A DNA stretch of 64,000 nt from Cephalopachus bancanus (GCA_027257055.1 JAPVLO010000232.1:4588001-4652000); one strand, 5' to 3'; shown: positions 44,201 to 56,774, counted from the stretch's first letter. The notes: generated by a model not told the origin, from the letters alone. Made by a program: numbers and translations.

Positions 44201-46850
44201 GTCAGGGTCCACTCTCCCCTCCCCTCCAGGTTTCTGCTCTGCAGAGCTCGGAGCACATTTTCCAAAGTGTTTCCCAGGCCTCTTCCATCAGAGTGGGAAG
44301 CATCCGGCCTGCTTGTTAGTGATGCACACTCCAGAGTGCCATTTGGAATGTCTGGGAATAAGTGGGTGTGCTCTGGGATCCGAGAAACACCCAGTCTTGG
44401 AGTCCTCTCACCCATCTCCTTCCCTTAAACGGTGTCGCAAACACAGGAAGAGGATCAGGTTTTAGAGAGAAGACAGGGAGGTTGGGTTTAGGGATCTTTG
44501 CAGATGTCTGCCGGGCACTCAGACACGAAGAGCTGCTGGGTGGATGGAGAACCAAGACAGTGATGGAAGGAACCACGGGGAGCTGCACGCGACTTTCTCT
44601 CTGGTCTTTGGAGTGTGTGACCAGCACCCATCACCTGCCCCAGCCAGCCATACATCTGGGAAGAGATTAGAACTTGCTAGGGAAGGATTGCCTAGAATAA
44701 GGCCCGTTGGTGTTCAGTTTTTGATGTTCACAACAGGATGAGGTGGCAGGACAGTGGTCTTCAAGCCAGGACATGGCCCCAAGAGACGTTGCTGACTTCC
44801 TCCAATGTCCCTTCTCCTCTGAGCTCATCACCTGCAAGGTCTCTGCCCTGTCGTGAGCCCCACTGGAAATGTGACCAAGGTCAGCCGTGGCAACAGGGAA
44901 GCAGAAGAAAGCTCACTCCTTCAAAGGAGAAAAGGGGAGACTGGGGGTGCAGGGTGGGCTGGGGGCTGAGGATCATGCTATCAGGGACAGTGAGGGTGAG
45001 CTCCCTCATCCCAGGACCTCCCCAGGCCCAAGCCAGACAGCAAGGGTTCAAGATCGGAGGCCACAGAGACACACGGTGAAGAAGCTGCGGCACGGGAGAG
45101 TTAGGGCCCCTTTGGGAGTACCAGGCCAGCAAACCTATGGCTGGAGGGCTTTTTCTGTGTCTTGGCCCACCAGCTAAACGACTGAGCAATGGATCCAAGA
45201 AAGACTGGGATGACTGAAGATTTCCACGGTCACCCCGCCTGATTGGACATCACTAGTTAAAGAGCATATTTTAAAACTGCACTTTTAATTCTTCACATCT
45301 GGGACATGGTAGCTCCAAATCTGAGAGGTCTCACGTGTCATGTTCACCTGTCCTCAAAAGTCACCCAGCAGTCCCGCAGGGAGAGACATGGGTCATTGGT
45401 GGCTGGTCAGGGAAGAATCTGCACTTTGGGGTAGTTTAGCCATGAGTTTCATAATCAAAGCCTTCAAGTTAATCATTCCTGTATGGTGTTTTCAATAACA
45501 CTAAGAATGACACATGGCTTTCAGCTTTGCTTGGTCATCTGTACCCCTGACTCATGGCTGGGAATATGCACATGCTTCAGAGACCAGCCTTGGCCAGAGG
45601 CCACACCCTGAGGGAGGGGCAGGAAGAAGCCAGGGGCAGGAAGAAGCCGGGCACAGGGGAAACGGTCCATGTCTAGATGATTCCTCACAGCATCCAAGAT
45701 ACAGTGTGACTTCCGTGTCCAGTTTCATGGTAGAGGTGGTAGACGCTGTGAGAGTAGATGGACTCAGCTAAGGAACATGAGTGGGAGGAGAGCTTCAGGT
45801 TGCAGGAGCCAGAGATCGAAAGAGCGAGAAACAGAAAAGGGGCCAGAGCTGTGGGCAGAGCTGAGGGCACGTGAGACGAACGGTCAGAAGACCATGGCGA
45901 GCAGCACGGCTTAAACCTTCGAGAGTTACAGGCTGAAGAAAGGCCATTTTGGTTCTGTTAGAATAGGTATTTAGAATAGTCTTCAAAGCTTGCATTCTTT
46001 TGTAGCTTTGCCTCTTGGGCCACAAATGGAAAAGCGGCTTAAATTCAAAATTGCACATCTTTCCTGTTTGCCCCCTTCTACTCTCCTGGCATGGCCTTGT
46101 CTGACTGGCCAGTCCGACCTAGGAAGCCACTGCTGGTGCTGAAGAAGAAGTAGCTGGCAAGCCAGACCCCCTCATGACAAGGAGAGCGGTCCAAGGCTGG
46201 CAGGAGTGTGTCTGATGGCCTGGAGTGGGCGCTACCCACCTCCCTCCATCTGTGAACACAAGGACACTGGACTGTGATGGGCCAGGGCTTGGGAAGAGGA
46301 GATTGTCCCAGTTATGTTTTAAAAACAATTTAAAGCTATCATTTCATTATTTTTTATTTTTAGGATGAGAGCAGTAGTTTATTAAGAAGACAGAAACGCT
46401 CCTAAGGGAGGGGGCCCGAAAGAGGGTTTCCCTAAAACTATCATTTTAAAAGTTGTGACCTTCATTTCAAATGTTGCAACTATCTGCCCTTTCCTCAAAA
46501 AAAAAAAAAAAAAACTGTGAAAGAGCATATTGTAAATTCCAAAATGTTACCTAAAATGTCAGCATGACCAGGAGACTTTGTGTCATGTCAGTGATCTCGT
46601 ATCAAAAACTATTCATCTAAATCTTGAGTCATGCTAGAACTGCACATAGGCTTCAAACTCGGGATGGGTGAAGGGCTGTGAATTTGGGTATACATACTGG
46701 CGTGAGTCTGTGTTGTTCTGAGTGGGCTTTGGGGCAATGATGCTGCCCATCCCCCCATAAGCTGGTTATATAAATTAGGCACTCCCTTTTCTCCCAGTCT
46801 CTGCCTCTTGTGTTTTAATTGGCCATGAGGACTGGCAGCCAACTTATTGA
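44201..46850. other. Intergenic, no gene recognised
   Basis: Unique-looking. A short duplicate of ggggcaggaagaagcc sits near 45616-45650, and a poly-A run lies at 46496-46514. 46340-46440 (gtagtttattaagaagac) may be a retroposon end, unassigned. Confidence 0.4.
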
Positions 46851-47189
46851 ATCAGGCCATATGAGAGGAAGCAAGGATGAAGGCGGGGAAAGGTCGGTCG
46901 ATCTGACTATCAGGAGACTGAGGTGACATTGAAGAAGACCAATGCATGTGGTGTGGGTAAGAAACCGGTCAGCTGTGCTGCGGGTTGAAGCATGAGCTGG
47001 TGATGAAACGGGCACAGCCAGAGCGAGAGTCTGCTCTAAAGCATTAGTTGCTGAGGTCAGAGAAGAGTGAGAAATTGGATGGCGACTTGAGTGGTCAGGA
47101 GTTTTGGAAGACATGGGTGTGTCTGTAGGTGGAGAGGGAGAGTCTAGCCGATGAGTGGAGGTGAGAGATGGTAGAAGAAAGGCATCAGA

Positions 47190-47481
47190 AACTGGGCGGC
47201 TCATGCCTGTTAATCCCAGCACTTTGGGAGGGCAAGGCGGGAGGATTGCTTGAGTCCAGGAGTTCAAGACCAGCCTCGACTACATAGTGAGAACTCGTCT
47301 CTATTAAAGAATTTAAAAATTAGTCAGATGTGGTGGCGCATGCCTGTAGTCCAAGCTACTTGGGAGGCTGAAGTGGGAGGATCACTTGAGCCCAGGAGGT
47401 CAAGGCTGTGGTGAACCATGATCATGCTACTACTCTCTAGCCTGGGCAACAGAGCAAGATCCCTGCCTCAAAAAACCAAAA
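47190..47481 (+). mobile_element. AluJ-like SINE, full length
   Basis: 'actgggcggctcatgcctgt' at the start, 'gattgcttgagtccaggag', linker 'taaagaatttaaaaattag', right arm through 'gcctgggcaacagagcaag', A tail mixed with C. Old type. Confidence 0.9.
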
Positions 47482-48069
47482 AGCACCAACTGTTTGTTTT
47501 TCCACATTTTCTTCCAATGCTAGCCCCAGTAATCGAGGATCTTTCTGTGGTTGTGACCCACTCGCAGATTGAGGCAGGTTCTATCTTCCAAGACTGGCCA
47601 CGGCAGCATTTCCAGTTGTGTGTGCTCCTCCAGAAACTTGTCACCTTCACAAAGGCATCTCTTTTCCCTCCCCTTGCAACCAACGGGACTTTGTGACTCT
47701 CTCAATGAGCACAGATGGAAATGAAGTGACACCGTGACATGTCCAGGACAGGTGACAGGCGATGGGTCGTTGTCTGCCCACCTGAGCTCTCGCTGGGAGC
47801 CCTCACCCTGGGAGCTCAGCCCCCATGTTCCAAGGAAGCATCAGTCACATGTGGGTGTCCTGGCCACCAGGACCAGCTGAGGTCTCAGCCGACAGCGCCA
47901 ACCACCAGCTGCCGCCTCGGGCCCCGACCAGCCTCTGATGACACCAGCCCCTCTGAGGCCCCAGAAGCTGCGGGCCCAGGTCAGCCACGCTATTGGAAGC
48001 TGTGGGAAGCTCAGACTCATCACACGTGGCTGCTTCAAGCCACCAAGCTTCTGGGCGATTTCTGAAAGC

Positions 48070-48720
48070 CGCAGAGTTTTATTTGATAATGTTTGCATCT
48101 ATTACCATGAGCATTTCCTCATGTTTCTTCAGAGTCATCATAATTATCTTATTGGCTACCAAATATTTTGAGTTGATGTGGCATAACTTATTTAAATATT
48201 ATGCTATTTTTCGCTATTTAGGCTGCTTCTCACTTTTCACTATTTAAATAATGATATAAAAAGTTATGCATAAGAGATTCTTCTTTTTCTTTGCGTCGCC
48301 TTGCTGGGTCAAATCCTCTGGAGTCAAATTCTTTCTGAATATGAACATTTCTGTGGCTTCCCAAACATGCTACCAAATTGCTTCTCAAAATTTGGCAATT
48401 TCGGTGCATAAAACCACCTCAAATGTGTTTTAGATTAAAGTGGGCACAAATAAATCACTGTATTAGAGAAAAACATTTATTGTCTCATCATCAGCATTCA
48501 ACGTCATCGTTACTTTTGGTTTTTGCTAATTTAAGCAATGGAAATTGTATATGATTGTTTTTCATTTATGTATCTTAGGTGAGTACCACAGCAGAATTTT
48601 TTTCTGTATTTCAGAGATTGCTGTAACTCCTATCTGAAGTATCTTATATATTCTTTATCTAATAATGTATTTATCAGAACTTTTGACATCACTGCTTATT
48701 TAAGTAATATCATAATTCAC
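48070..48720 (-). mobile_element. Probable old L1 fragment
   Basis: 'ggctgcttctcacttttcac', 'ataatgatataaaaagttat', 'cttgctgggtcaaatcctct', 'ctaccaaattgcttctcaaa' recall the 3' part of very old L1/HAL1 on the reverse strand. Strongly diverged. Confidence 0.5.
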
Positions 48721-48813
48721 TAGTAGACTATAAAGTTGATCACATGCTCATGACCAGCATGAAATACAAAATTAGAAGGGAATAAAAGCATAGGTGCATT
48801 CTACATGTCATAA

Positions 48814-48814
<1 letters not shown>

Positions 48815-48859
<45 letters not shown>
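48815..48859. repeat. (TG)n microsatellite at an L1 3' end
   Basis: About 22 uninterrupted TG units, immediately left of the reversed L1, at the place where its A tail (T's on this strand) should be. Confidence 0.98.
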
Positions 48860-48860
<1 letters not shown>

Positions 48861-48864
<4 letters not shown>

Positions 48865-49213
48865 ATGTACATTTAAGAGCTACAAGTGCAGTTTTGTTAC
48901 ATGGGCATATTGTGCAGTGATAAGCTTTGGGCTTTTAGTGTAATCCTCACCCGAATAGTGAACACTGTACCTAGTAGGTAACTTCTCATGCCTCTCCCCT
49001 CTCCCACCCTTCCGAGTCTCCATTGTCTATTGCTCCACTCTCCGCCCTTGTTTACACACTGTTTAGCTCCCACTTGTGAGAATATGCGGCATTTGACTTT
49101 GTTTTTGAGTTGCTTCGCTTAACATACTGGCCTCCAGTTCCATCCATGTTGCTGTAAAAGACATGATTTCATTCTCTTTATGGCTGAGTCATCTTCCATT
49201 GCCTATATACATA
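48861..49213 (-). mobile_element. L1 3' end, part 1 (interrupted)
   Basis: Reverse-strand L1 3'UTR and ORF2 end: 'aagagctacaagtgcagttt', 'tgttacatgggcatattgtg', 'tagctcccacttgtgagaat', 'tccagttccatccatgttgc', 'tcattctctttatggctgag'. It stops at the mariner-type insertion and resumes at 49449. Confidence 0.88.
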
Positions 49214-49447
49214 CGGGAGTGCAAAAAATTGTATACACATTTTAAGAGATGGTATCTCTGCATGAATGTTTGAAGTTGAATTGAATTACAAGCAGCAATG
49301 TGTAGTATGACGTTTGCCCAACTGTGCTTCTGCCATTTTCTTTGACCGTCCTGCCTCTAGCATGGTGACGCTAGCTTTCATTTGATGAACACCATCTCTT
49401 GAACAAGCATTATACTTAAGATGTGTATACATTTTTTGGCATCCCCA
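49214..49447. mobile_element. Mariner-type MITE, 234 bp, inserted in L1
   Basis: Inverted termini are cgggagtgcaaaaaattg (then tatacacat) on the left and, on the reverse strand of the right end, tggggatgccaaaaaatg (then tatacacat). They continue into ttttaag / tcttaag for about 33 bp of pairing. The flanking TA dinucleotides lie at 49212-49213 and 49448-49449. There is no open frame of note, so it is non-autonomous. It resembles MARNA/HSMAR2-type human elements as I recall them; family not confirmed. Confidence 0.88.
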
Positions 49448-49448
49448 T

Positions 49449-49745
49449 ATCTATCATCTACCTACCTATCATCTATCTCTCTCTATCTCACATTTTCTTT
49501 ATCCAATCATCCATTGATGGACACTTAGGTTGGTTCCATGACTCTACTGTAGTGAATAGTGCTGGGATAAACATACAAGTTTAGGTTCTTTTAAAAAATA
49601 TAATGGTTTCTTTTCCTTCAGGTCAATACTCAGTAGTGGGTTGCTGGAGTGAATGACAGTTCTACTTTTAGCTCTTTGGGAAAGCTCCGCACTGTTTTTC
49701 TTGGAGGTTGTTCAAACTTATATTCTCAGCAACACACAGTGAGGT
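49449..49745 (-). mobile_element. L1 3' end, part 2
   Basis: Continuation of the split L1: after a TATC/CTAC-rich expansion (49449-49490), 'acattttctttatccaatca', 'gatggacacttaggttggtt', 'agtgaatagtgctgggataa', 'ctcagtagtgggttgctgg', 'ttttagctctttgggaaagc'. Confidence 0.88.
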
Positions 49746-50379
49746 TTTTTTCTGTGAAACTTTTGCTCTGATGCAGTTGTGTATTGGGCCTTGATGAGCT
49801 TTTTCTTAGTGGAGAGGCAGGGAAGATGTTTTTAAAAGGAAGGTCTTTTAAACATATTTATTAACCCCTTTCCTTATTGGTATAAACATTTCCTGAGCTG
49901 CAGCCTTCCTTTCTGTACTGAATTGTTTTTCTTCTGCACCATTTTAATTTTTCATGCGGTCTGGCCCGGCAATCTTTTGTAATTTCTCATTTCAGTTGAA
50001 AACGGAAATTCATCTTGTTTCTACAAAGGTGATAAATGATCCATCCTATTTTTGTCAACTCAATTCTTACTGTGGCACTCTCTGGACACCTCAGAATGTA
50101 TAAAAATTCCTATCTGCTCAGCAAAATGCAAATGAAGAACTCTGGTGCAAATACTATTATGGAGTGGGTAGATGGTGAGTGTGTGATCATCATGGAGCCC
50201 GCGCAGCTGGGCCCCTCCCGATTGCCAGCTTACACCGCATCAGCAAAATGAGCTCTGCGGCAAGTGTTATGAAAGTTACCCAAAGATAGTGAAAGAATGG
50301 TGGGGAAAGTTGACGGAGGTAGAGCGGAAGATTCTAGAACACAAGGGGCAGGATGGTGAGCATTCTTACTGCCCACTGT

Positions 50380-50540
50380 GTCTCTGCCCGCCTTATGAAC
50401 TGCTTGCCGCTATCTGTGAGGTGTATCTTTATTTCCAATTTATAGACGACAAAACTATGGTGCAAAAAGGCTCCGGGAGTCACTCATGGTCACCCGGCCA
50501 GCAGGGGCCTGAACTGAGCCCCAAGCCCATGCGCTTACTG
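50380..50540 (-). mobile_element. MIR SINE
   Basis: 'cgctatctgtgaggtgtatc', 'atttccaatttatagacgac', 'aaaactatggtgcaaaaagg', 'gtcactcatggtcacccggc': reverse MIR. Confidence 0.7.
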
Positions 50541-51575
50541 GCGCCCGTGGTGCCTTTCCATGGAATGGGGGCGGGGCTGCAGCCAAAGGAAAAGCCTCGC
50601 CCTGGAGGCAGGGTCACCCATGCCACGGGAGGCACAGAGGGATACTCCTGATTGCTCCATGGAAACCCCCCAGGTCGCCCCCTCTACTTTGGAGAACTCC
50701 TTTCCAATACCTGGGCCCAATCATCTAGAAGAAAAGCCGCTTCCACCATGCATGGCGCTGGAAAGAGAGATGATTGGCATTCTGCCTGTAGCTTTCCGGG
50801 GTTCCACTCAGAGTGCAAACATTCTCGACTCATGAGGTGTCTAAGAGATGGGGGGCCGTGCTCGGAGCACGGATCATCCCTGCCCAGCCTCCTCCAGCCG
50901 GGAGGCACGGGTGCAGTTTCCTCACTCGTGAAGTGCCAGCCTCAGGGGTGTTTAGAGACCTGCCTGGTCCACAGTGAGCCGTCTGTCGGTGTCAGTTACA
51001 GGGTTATAAGCTCTAGTTGTTGCTTTTGAAGCTGATATATTTTATATCTGTTATATCTTGTTTTTTTTCTGGTTACAATTTAGGAGACAATCTAGACTTA
51101 TTAGCAGGATATTTGCAGACCTGGTGTTTCTATGTTGATTCTTTTAAATTGCCTTGAATTACCTGGCTTTTCTGATCAAATTCTTCCATTTCCAGATACA
51201 TGCTATGCACGCGAGGCGGTCACAGCTCCAGTTTACTCTTGTTATCCAGCATAACTAACAATGGTGCCCGCTTCCCAACTCAAAAATGTGCTTGTTTGGA
51301 AGAGAAGCCACGTGGTCCTGCTGCTGGGAGACACACGATGCTCCTGCCAGTGGCCAGTGCTCCCTCACGTGAGCTGGGGCCAGAGCCCCAAAGCTGGCGG
51401 AGACTCGGGGACTGTGGCTCTCATTTCTCATGCCTGGACACCTTTGGCAAGTTGCAGAAGCTTTTGGAGTCTAAGAAAAATGTTTTCAAGTGCATAAAAT
51501 CAAATGCACAGGATTACCCCCGAAAATGCCAGAATTTTGAATGGTTATTCAAATATTTTAAAAAACCAAATTTGT
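50541..51575. other. Intergenic, no gene recognised
   Basis: Two plus frames of 125 residues (50652-51029, 51200-51577) have no domain. No repeat assigned. Confidence 0.4.
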
Positions 51576-51867
51576 GACCAGGTACAGCGGCTCACGCCTA
51601 TAATCCCAGCACTTGGGGAGGCCAAAGGAAGAATGCTTGAGCCCAGGAGTATAAGACCAGCCTGGGCAATGTAGCGAGACCTTGTCTCCACAAAAATCCA
51701 AAATATTAGCTGAGTGTGGGGGTGCACATGTAGTCCCAGCTGCTCAGGAGGCTGAGACAGAAGGATTGCCTGAGCCCGGGAGGTCGAGGCTGCAGTGAGC
51801 TCTAATTATGCCCCACTGCACTCCAGCTTGGACAGCACAGTGAGATCCTGACTCAAAAAAAAAAAAA
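51576..51867 (+). mobile_element. AluJ-like SINE, full length
   Basis: 'gaccaggtacagcggctcac' start, 'gaatgcttgagcccaggagt', linker 'ccacaaaaatccaaaatatt', right arm 'ctgcagtgagctctaattat', A tail at 51855-51867 followed by a T run. Confidence 0.92.
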
Positions 51868-52424
51868 TTTTTTTTTGTGAGATGATGACTGACGTATGTG
51901 CTTTTTATTAAGAATCAAATAACTAGCCTAGTGATAGGCTTAATAACTCTTGTAATTTCAAAGCTCTGACGAGCACAGATGACACCGTGAGATAGTCACA
52001 GCACCAGGATGAGGTGTAAGAGCAGCTGCGAACCTCTGTGATGAGCACAGATGACATCGTGAGCTGTAGCCTCCTGTCAGGGGCATCACAGGTCCTTTCC
52101 TGTTTGTTATCTACATTCACAGTAGACGTGATGCTTTCCCTGTCTGAGTGCCCGGGCCTCTTGAGTTCTGTCCAGACCCCATGTGAATCCCATCTGAGAT
52201 CCCTGCATGAGGGTGACTGTTTAAGGCAGGTGAGAGGGACTCGAGTTGCCAGAGATCAGGAAGGAGTGAGACCGGGGCGTGGTGTGAGAGGTGGAGGTGA
52301 GGTGACCCGGGAGGTTGCCGGGACATGGACAGTGGGAAGTAAACAGGCAGGGGTAGCCAGTCTGACATCTGCCAGGGCTCGCCCCCTCACCCCTGTTCTC
52401 CCCGTCGCCGGCCCGCATTCCGCA

Positions 52425-52560
52425 CAGGTCACCTGACTGCTCTGAGCCTGGGTTTGTCCTCTGTTTAGTAGGCTTGATAACACTGTCCTCACACAGCTGC
52501 TTAGAGGCCTAAATGAGATGGGGAATGTAAAGCCTCTGCACCGTGCCTACTCCGCCGAAA
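52425..52560 (+). mobile_element. MIR SINE
   Basis: 'aggtcacctgactgctctg', 'gcctgggtttgtcctctgtt', 'taggcttgataacactgtcc', 'gcctaaatgagatggggaat', 'gtaaagcctctgcaccgtgc' in MIR order. Confidence 0.78.
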
Positions 52561-54559
52561 GACTCCCTCAGTGCCTCTGGGTACAAATCCTGGTGGCTGT
52601 TCCTAGGACGGTCACTCCCCAGTGGGAATCCGGGACCCCCACAGTCACCAAGAATGCATGGCCAGAAGGGGGCAGCATGCAGGCTGACCTAGATGACCCA
52701 GGCTCGTGTGTCCCCTTTGCTGCGCCCACTGTGTCCTAGGCTCTAGGGTCAAGCCACCCCGACCACTGAGGCACTGCCAGGAATGTTCTGGAGAGACAGG
52801 CAGGCCAGGGACAAGCTAGACCAGCAGCTGGGCCACATCCCGGCCCACCCAAGCTGCATTGAATCCTGTCCATGAAGAGGGCCGGGGTGGAGTCAGGACA
52901 GAATCCCACCGCACAAGGCGGGGGCCGCCACGTCCTCCTTGAACTCCGTGATCTGACTTTCCACCTGCCTCCTCACTGCCAGGAGTATCCCTGCCCAGCA
53001 GGGAGTCCAGGAGCCAGTGGGTTTACACAAGCTGTGCCCCACCCAAGACATCCTGCAGAGACAGCCTGCTCCGTCCGACCTTGAAGAGGTCACTGCCTGC
53101 GTCCTCCTGTGCAGGGAATCTGCAGAATCTACGCTAGAGCTGCTCGTGCACACATAGGAAGGACACCGCCCCTACTTTGTGAACCAGTTGCAGGCACCAA
53201 GGTCTGACTGTGCTGTCTCATGGTAATCCTTCTCCAGGGATATCCGAGAAACAAGATGCCATTAAGCAGGATGGGAGAGACACGGAGCGTCGCCGATAGA
53301 GCTGTTTCTGAGGGAAGACGCTCCCCTCTTTCAAGCAGCTATCCCAGGAGTCATTTGTGGCTCCAGGCCTCAGGGATGGGATGACCCCTGTATGTGCCCC
53401 TTGGCATGTGCCCCGAAGCTGAGCATATAGCGAGGTCTCCAAGAGTACTTCCTGAATAGTACTAAAACTTGGGAAATGGACAGGGAGATCTTCAACCTGG
53501 ATCTCCATGGAGTGACTCTAACTTTGCTTACACTATTTTTACAAATAAAATCTGTTTACAAATAAAATCACACACACAGTTCCAACAAACCCAGCAGATA
53601 AATATACATTTTCCCTGGCTAAGTTGTAGAGGGGAGGAGGGAGGAGACCAATACCACCCTTTGCTCCTTAGTAACGGTGTGAAAACACAGCTTCCTCACA
53701 GACACAGTCGAGCCGCATGGCTTCCTATGGGATGTCAAACCCATCCAGTCTCTAGTACAGATTAGACAGCAAATGAATGGTTTAGGGTTTCCAAAATGAT
53801 GTGTCCAAACTGAGGCGTAGGCAACCTATAGAAAAGGAACGTGGGATACACCTCTGCAGACGTGAGTACCAGTCCTGGCTGGGCCATTCCACCAAGACCA
53901 GCTGGCTGGTCTTAACAGCGTCCCTTGATCCCTCTTACGCAGTAAAGGCTGGGGCCACATGGCTTCTGAGAGCACTGCCGAAGTCTAAGCCTGCTGACTC
54001 ATGGTGACTGGGGAGAAGGTCACACAAATCACCTCCCTATCTGGACCCAAGCCAGGAGGCCTCCACTGCAGGCCCAAGTGGCTCTGCGCTCGGGGGTATG
54101 CTCATGGCCACCCTCTGCTCTGCTTACCTCTCTTTCCGGCCCTGGTCCTATTCTGTGGGGGTCTGTCCCTGCAGTCAAGTCCCCCATTCTCTGGTCCCCT
54201 GTGCTCCATTTCCCCCCAAACTGATCTGACTTGTCCTGGGCACTAAGGCTGGTCCCCCTTTTCCTGGGTCCCACCTCTCCAGCAGGACCAGTCTCTTCCA
54301 GACACTGTGTCTTATCTCTGACCACCTCTCCAACACCAGTGAAGCTACTCCTGGCTTGTGACTCTGGCAAACTCCATTTACCTACACAGCCCACAAAAGC
54401 CAAGAACTCCAGAAGAGAAGAGTATCTTTAGGAGGTCATTCTGTTGAAAGGACTTCACTTCTTTTGCACCATGACATGCAGCTGGGCACTAGAATGTTTC
54501 TGCATCTAGAGCTAAGATAGTAGCAGAAGCAGTCATGCAAGGTAGCTTCAGTGTGCTTC
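52561..54559. other. Intergenic, no gene recognised
   Basis: Includes a tandem duplication ttacaaataaaatc near 53540-53572. The 124-residue minus frame (54029-54403) has no domain. Confidence 0.4.
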
Positions 54560-54715
54560 GGTAGAAAAGTCACAGACTTGGGAAGTGGCACCATTGACTA
54601 GTGGCGAGGAATGTGGCTTGTGGATGAGCTTTAAGTGTATCCTCTGTACAGCGAGAGCTGTGATGTGTGAGTCTCTCAGGATTGTCGCAAGGACCAAATG
54701 GATCATTTATTTATT
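54560..54715 (+). mobile_element. MIR SINE
   Basis: 'gtgtatcctctgtacagcg', 'agtctctcaggattgtcgca', 'aggaccaaatggatcattta' in MIR order. Diverged. Confidence 0.55.
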
Positions 54716-54719
54716 CAGC

Positions 54720-55800
54720 AAATATTTTTATTATGAAACATATATGCAAAAGAACATATAAAATTTCTGCATATCATTTACAAAATTAAAATGAATTCAC
54801 ATGCTAACACGTATGTTCTGAGCCCAGATTAGTCAGGAAGCATGTTTATTATGAAAAATAAAGTCTTTGCATATCATTAAAAATTTTAAATTGATACACA
54901 TGTTCATGTGTTCCTAGTCAGGGTTAAGAAATTGATAGCACCTCCAGGCTCCTGTATGTCCCTCCTTGAGATCAACTCACCCCAATCCCACCATTAAATC
55001 TGGAATAAATCTTGCTCGTCTTTATGATTTTATGACCTGTGACTGTATCCTTAGAAATGGGTGTAGCTTTGTCCACTTTTGAGTGTTGCGTAAAGGGAAT
55101 CTTGCAGTATGTATTTTTTCTGTGATTCACTGTGTTTTGCCTCTGTATTCTGGTGTTGAGATCCATTCATGCAGGGGCAGTAGCTGTAGTCCATATGCTC
55201 TGAGAATGTGCTATGATAGATTCATGTAGGTGCCTTTCTCCAGGTTAAGTTTTCTTCTATTCTTAGTTTGCCAGAATATTTTATCATGAAATGATTTTGA
55301 ACTGTATCAAGTATTTTTTCTATTTGAACACATACATATGTAGTAAGTTGCATTAATAATTTTCTAGTACTAAATCAACACTGCATTTCCGTGATAAAAT
55401 TGTACTGATCATTATTTAATACATGATAGGATGTAGTTAAGTAAATTTTGTTTAGAAGTTTTGCATCTATGTTCTTTAATGAGATGAGTCTGTAATTTGC
55501 TTTCCTTGAAATGTCCTAGTCTAATTTTAGTATCAGAGTTGTACTGGCTGCATACAATGAGCTGGAAACTATTCCCCTTTTTCCTGTATTCTGGAAGAAC
55601 TTGTGTAGAAATGGCTTTGTCTGTGCCCAGAATGTTATATACAACACTCGTATAAAGTCATCTTGGCCAGGTATTTTCTTTTTGGAAATTTTTAAAACTA
55701 GTTATTCAGCTTCTTTAATGAATATAAGACTATAAATTTCTCTCTAAGTACTGCTTTTGCTGCATCTAAAGTTTTATTATTTTATTTTTTTATCATCCTG
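54720..55800 (-). mobile_element. Old L1M element, ORF2 and 3' parts
   Basis: Around 54950-55180 it matches the reverse L1ME 3' region (gggaatcttgcagtatgtat, ttgagatccattcatg). Around 55290-55790 it matches reverse ORF2 (aatcaacactgcatttccgt, tttaatgagatgagtctgta, tattctggaagaacttgtgt, agtcatcttggccaggtatt). Truncated and full of stops. Confidence 0.75.
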
Positions 55801-55829
55801 CATGTGTTTTCTACTTTAGATTGGGAGGC

Positions 55830-56085
55830 AGCCTAACAGAATCAGAGTACAAACTCTTTAGGCAGGCAGCCACCACATGAAAATCCCCGCTTTACCCTTT
55901 TCCTGCTGTATGAACTTGGCCAGGTTGTTAATCCTCTATGGGCCCCCGTTTCTTCATCTGCAAACAGAATAGCAATAGACTCAACCTCATAAGGTTGTGA
56001 GGATTAAAAAATATACAAAACTCCTAAGACAGTGTTTGGGACATGAGGTAATTAATAAATACCATGCATAGTGTTTGCTGTTATT
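55830..56085 (+). mobile_element. MIR SINE, near full length
   Basis: 'gctgtatgaacttggccagg', 'cccccgtttcttcatctgc', 'cataaggttgtgaggattaa', 'cctaagacagtgtttgggac', 'aataaataccatgcatagtg'. Confidence 0.8.
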
Positions 56086-56145
56086 TTTTCTTTTTTAACT
56101 CGAGGTGATATATATATGTTTCAAAATTTCAAAATGTGTGTGTGT

Positions 56146-56430
56146 GTTTTGAGTTGGAGTCTCATTCTGTTGCCCAGCCAGGAGTGCAGTGGCATGCTCA
56201 TGGCAACCGCAGCCTTGACCTACTGAGCTCAGGTGATCCTTCTGCCTCAGCCTTCCAAGTAGCTGGAACTACAGGCACATGCTACCACCCCCGGCTTATT
56301 TTTTTTATTTATTGTAGAGATGAGGTCTCACCAAGTTGCCCAGGCTGGTCTCGAACCCCCGAGCTTAGGCAATCCTCTCGCTGCAGCCTCCCAAAGTGTT
56401 GGGATTACAGGCTTGAGCCACTGCTTCCAG
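56146..56430 (-). mobile_element. Alu SINE, relative of the young subfamily
   Basis: Minus strand. It has the 'gagttggagtctcattctg' right-arm end and the AATAAA linker (attgtagagat reverse side), but it keeps an older 'catgctcatggcaacc' right arm without the hairpin. It is a plausible intermediate between AluJ and the young group. Flanks aaaatgtgtgtg and caaatgtgtatg suggest a decayed duplication. Confidence 0.85.
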
Positions 56431-56774
56431 CCCAAATGTGTATGTTGAAGGGGGCAGTTTCTAGCTAATTTTTTGTTTTGTTTTATAATTTTACATAATT
56501 GTGGCCAGAATATGACCCATATGATATCAGTTCATAGAAATGTGTTGAGGCCAGCACTTTGGCCTGGCATAGCATTAATTCACACAATTGTTCCAAGTGT
56601 GCTTAGAGATATGCGTTAAGAACACAATTAGTAATTACGCCTTTCAAATCTGTACCCTTGCCAATAATTGTCTTCTTGATCTAAGAAAGGTGTAGACAGT
56701 TTTAAAGGAGGCAAGTAACCTAGGTAGCCTTATCTTTTGTTCAGAAAGACTGCTTTTTTGTGTGTTTTATAAAG

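Noticed and set aside
43498..44465. 305-residue minus frame and 252-residue plus frame
   Set aside because: GC-rich L2-like sequence with frames open on both strands by low stop density; no known motif and no exon signals.
46340..46440. Possible retroposon 3' end (gtagtttattaagaagac)
   Set aside because: Looks familiar as a repeat terminus, but I cannot name the family or define borders.
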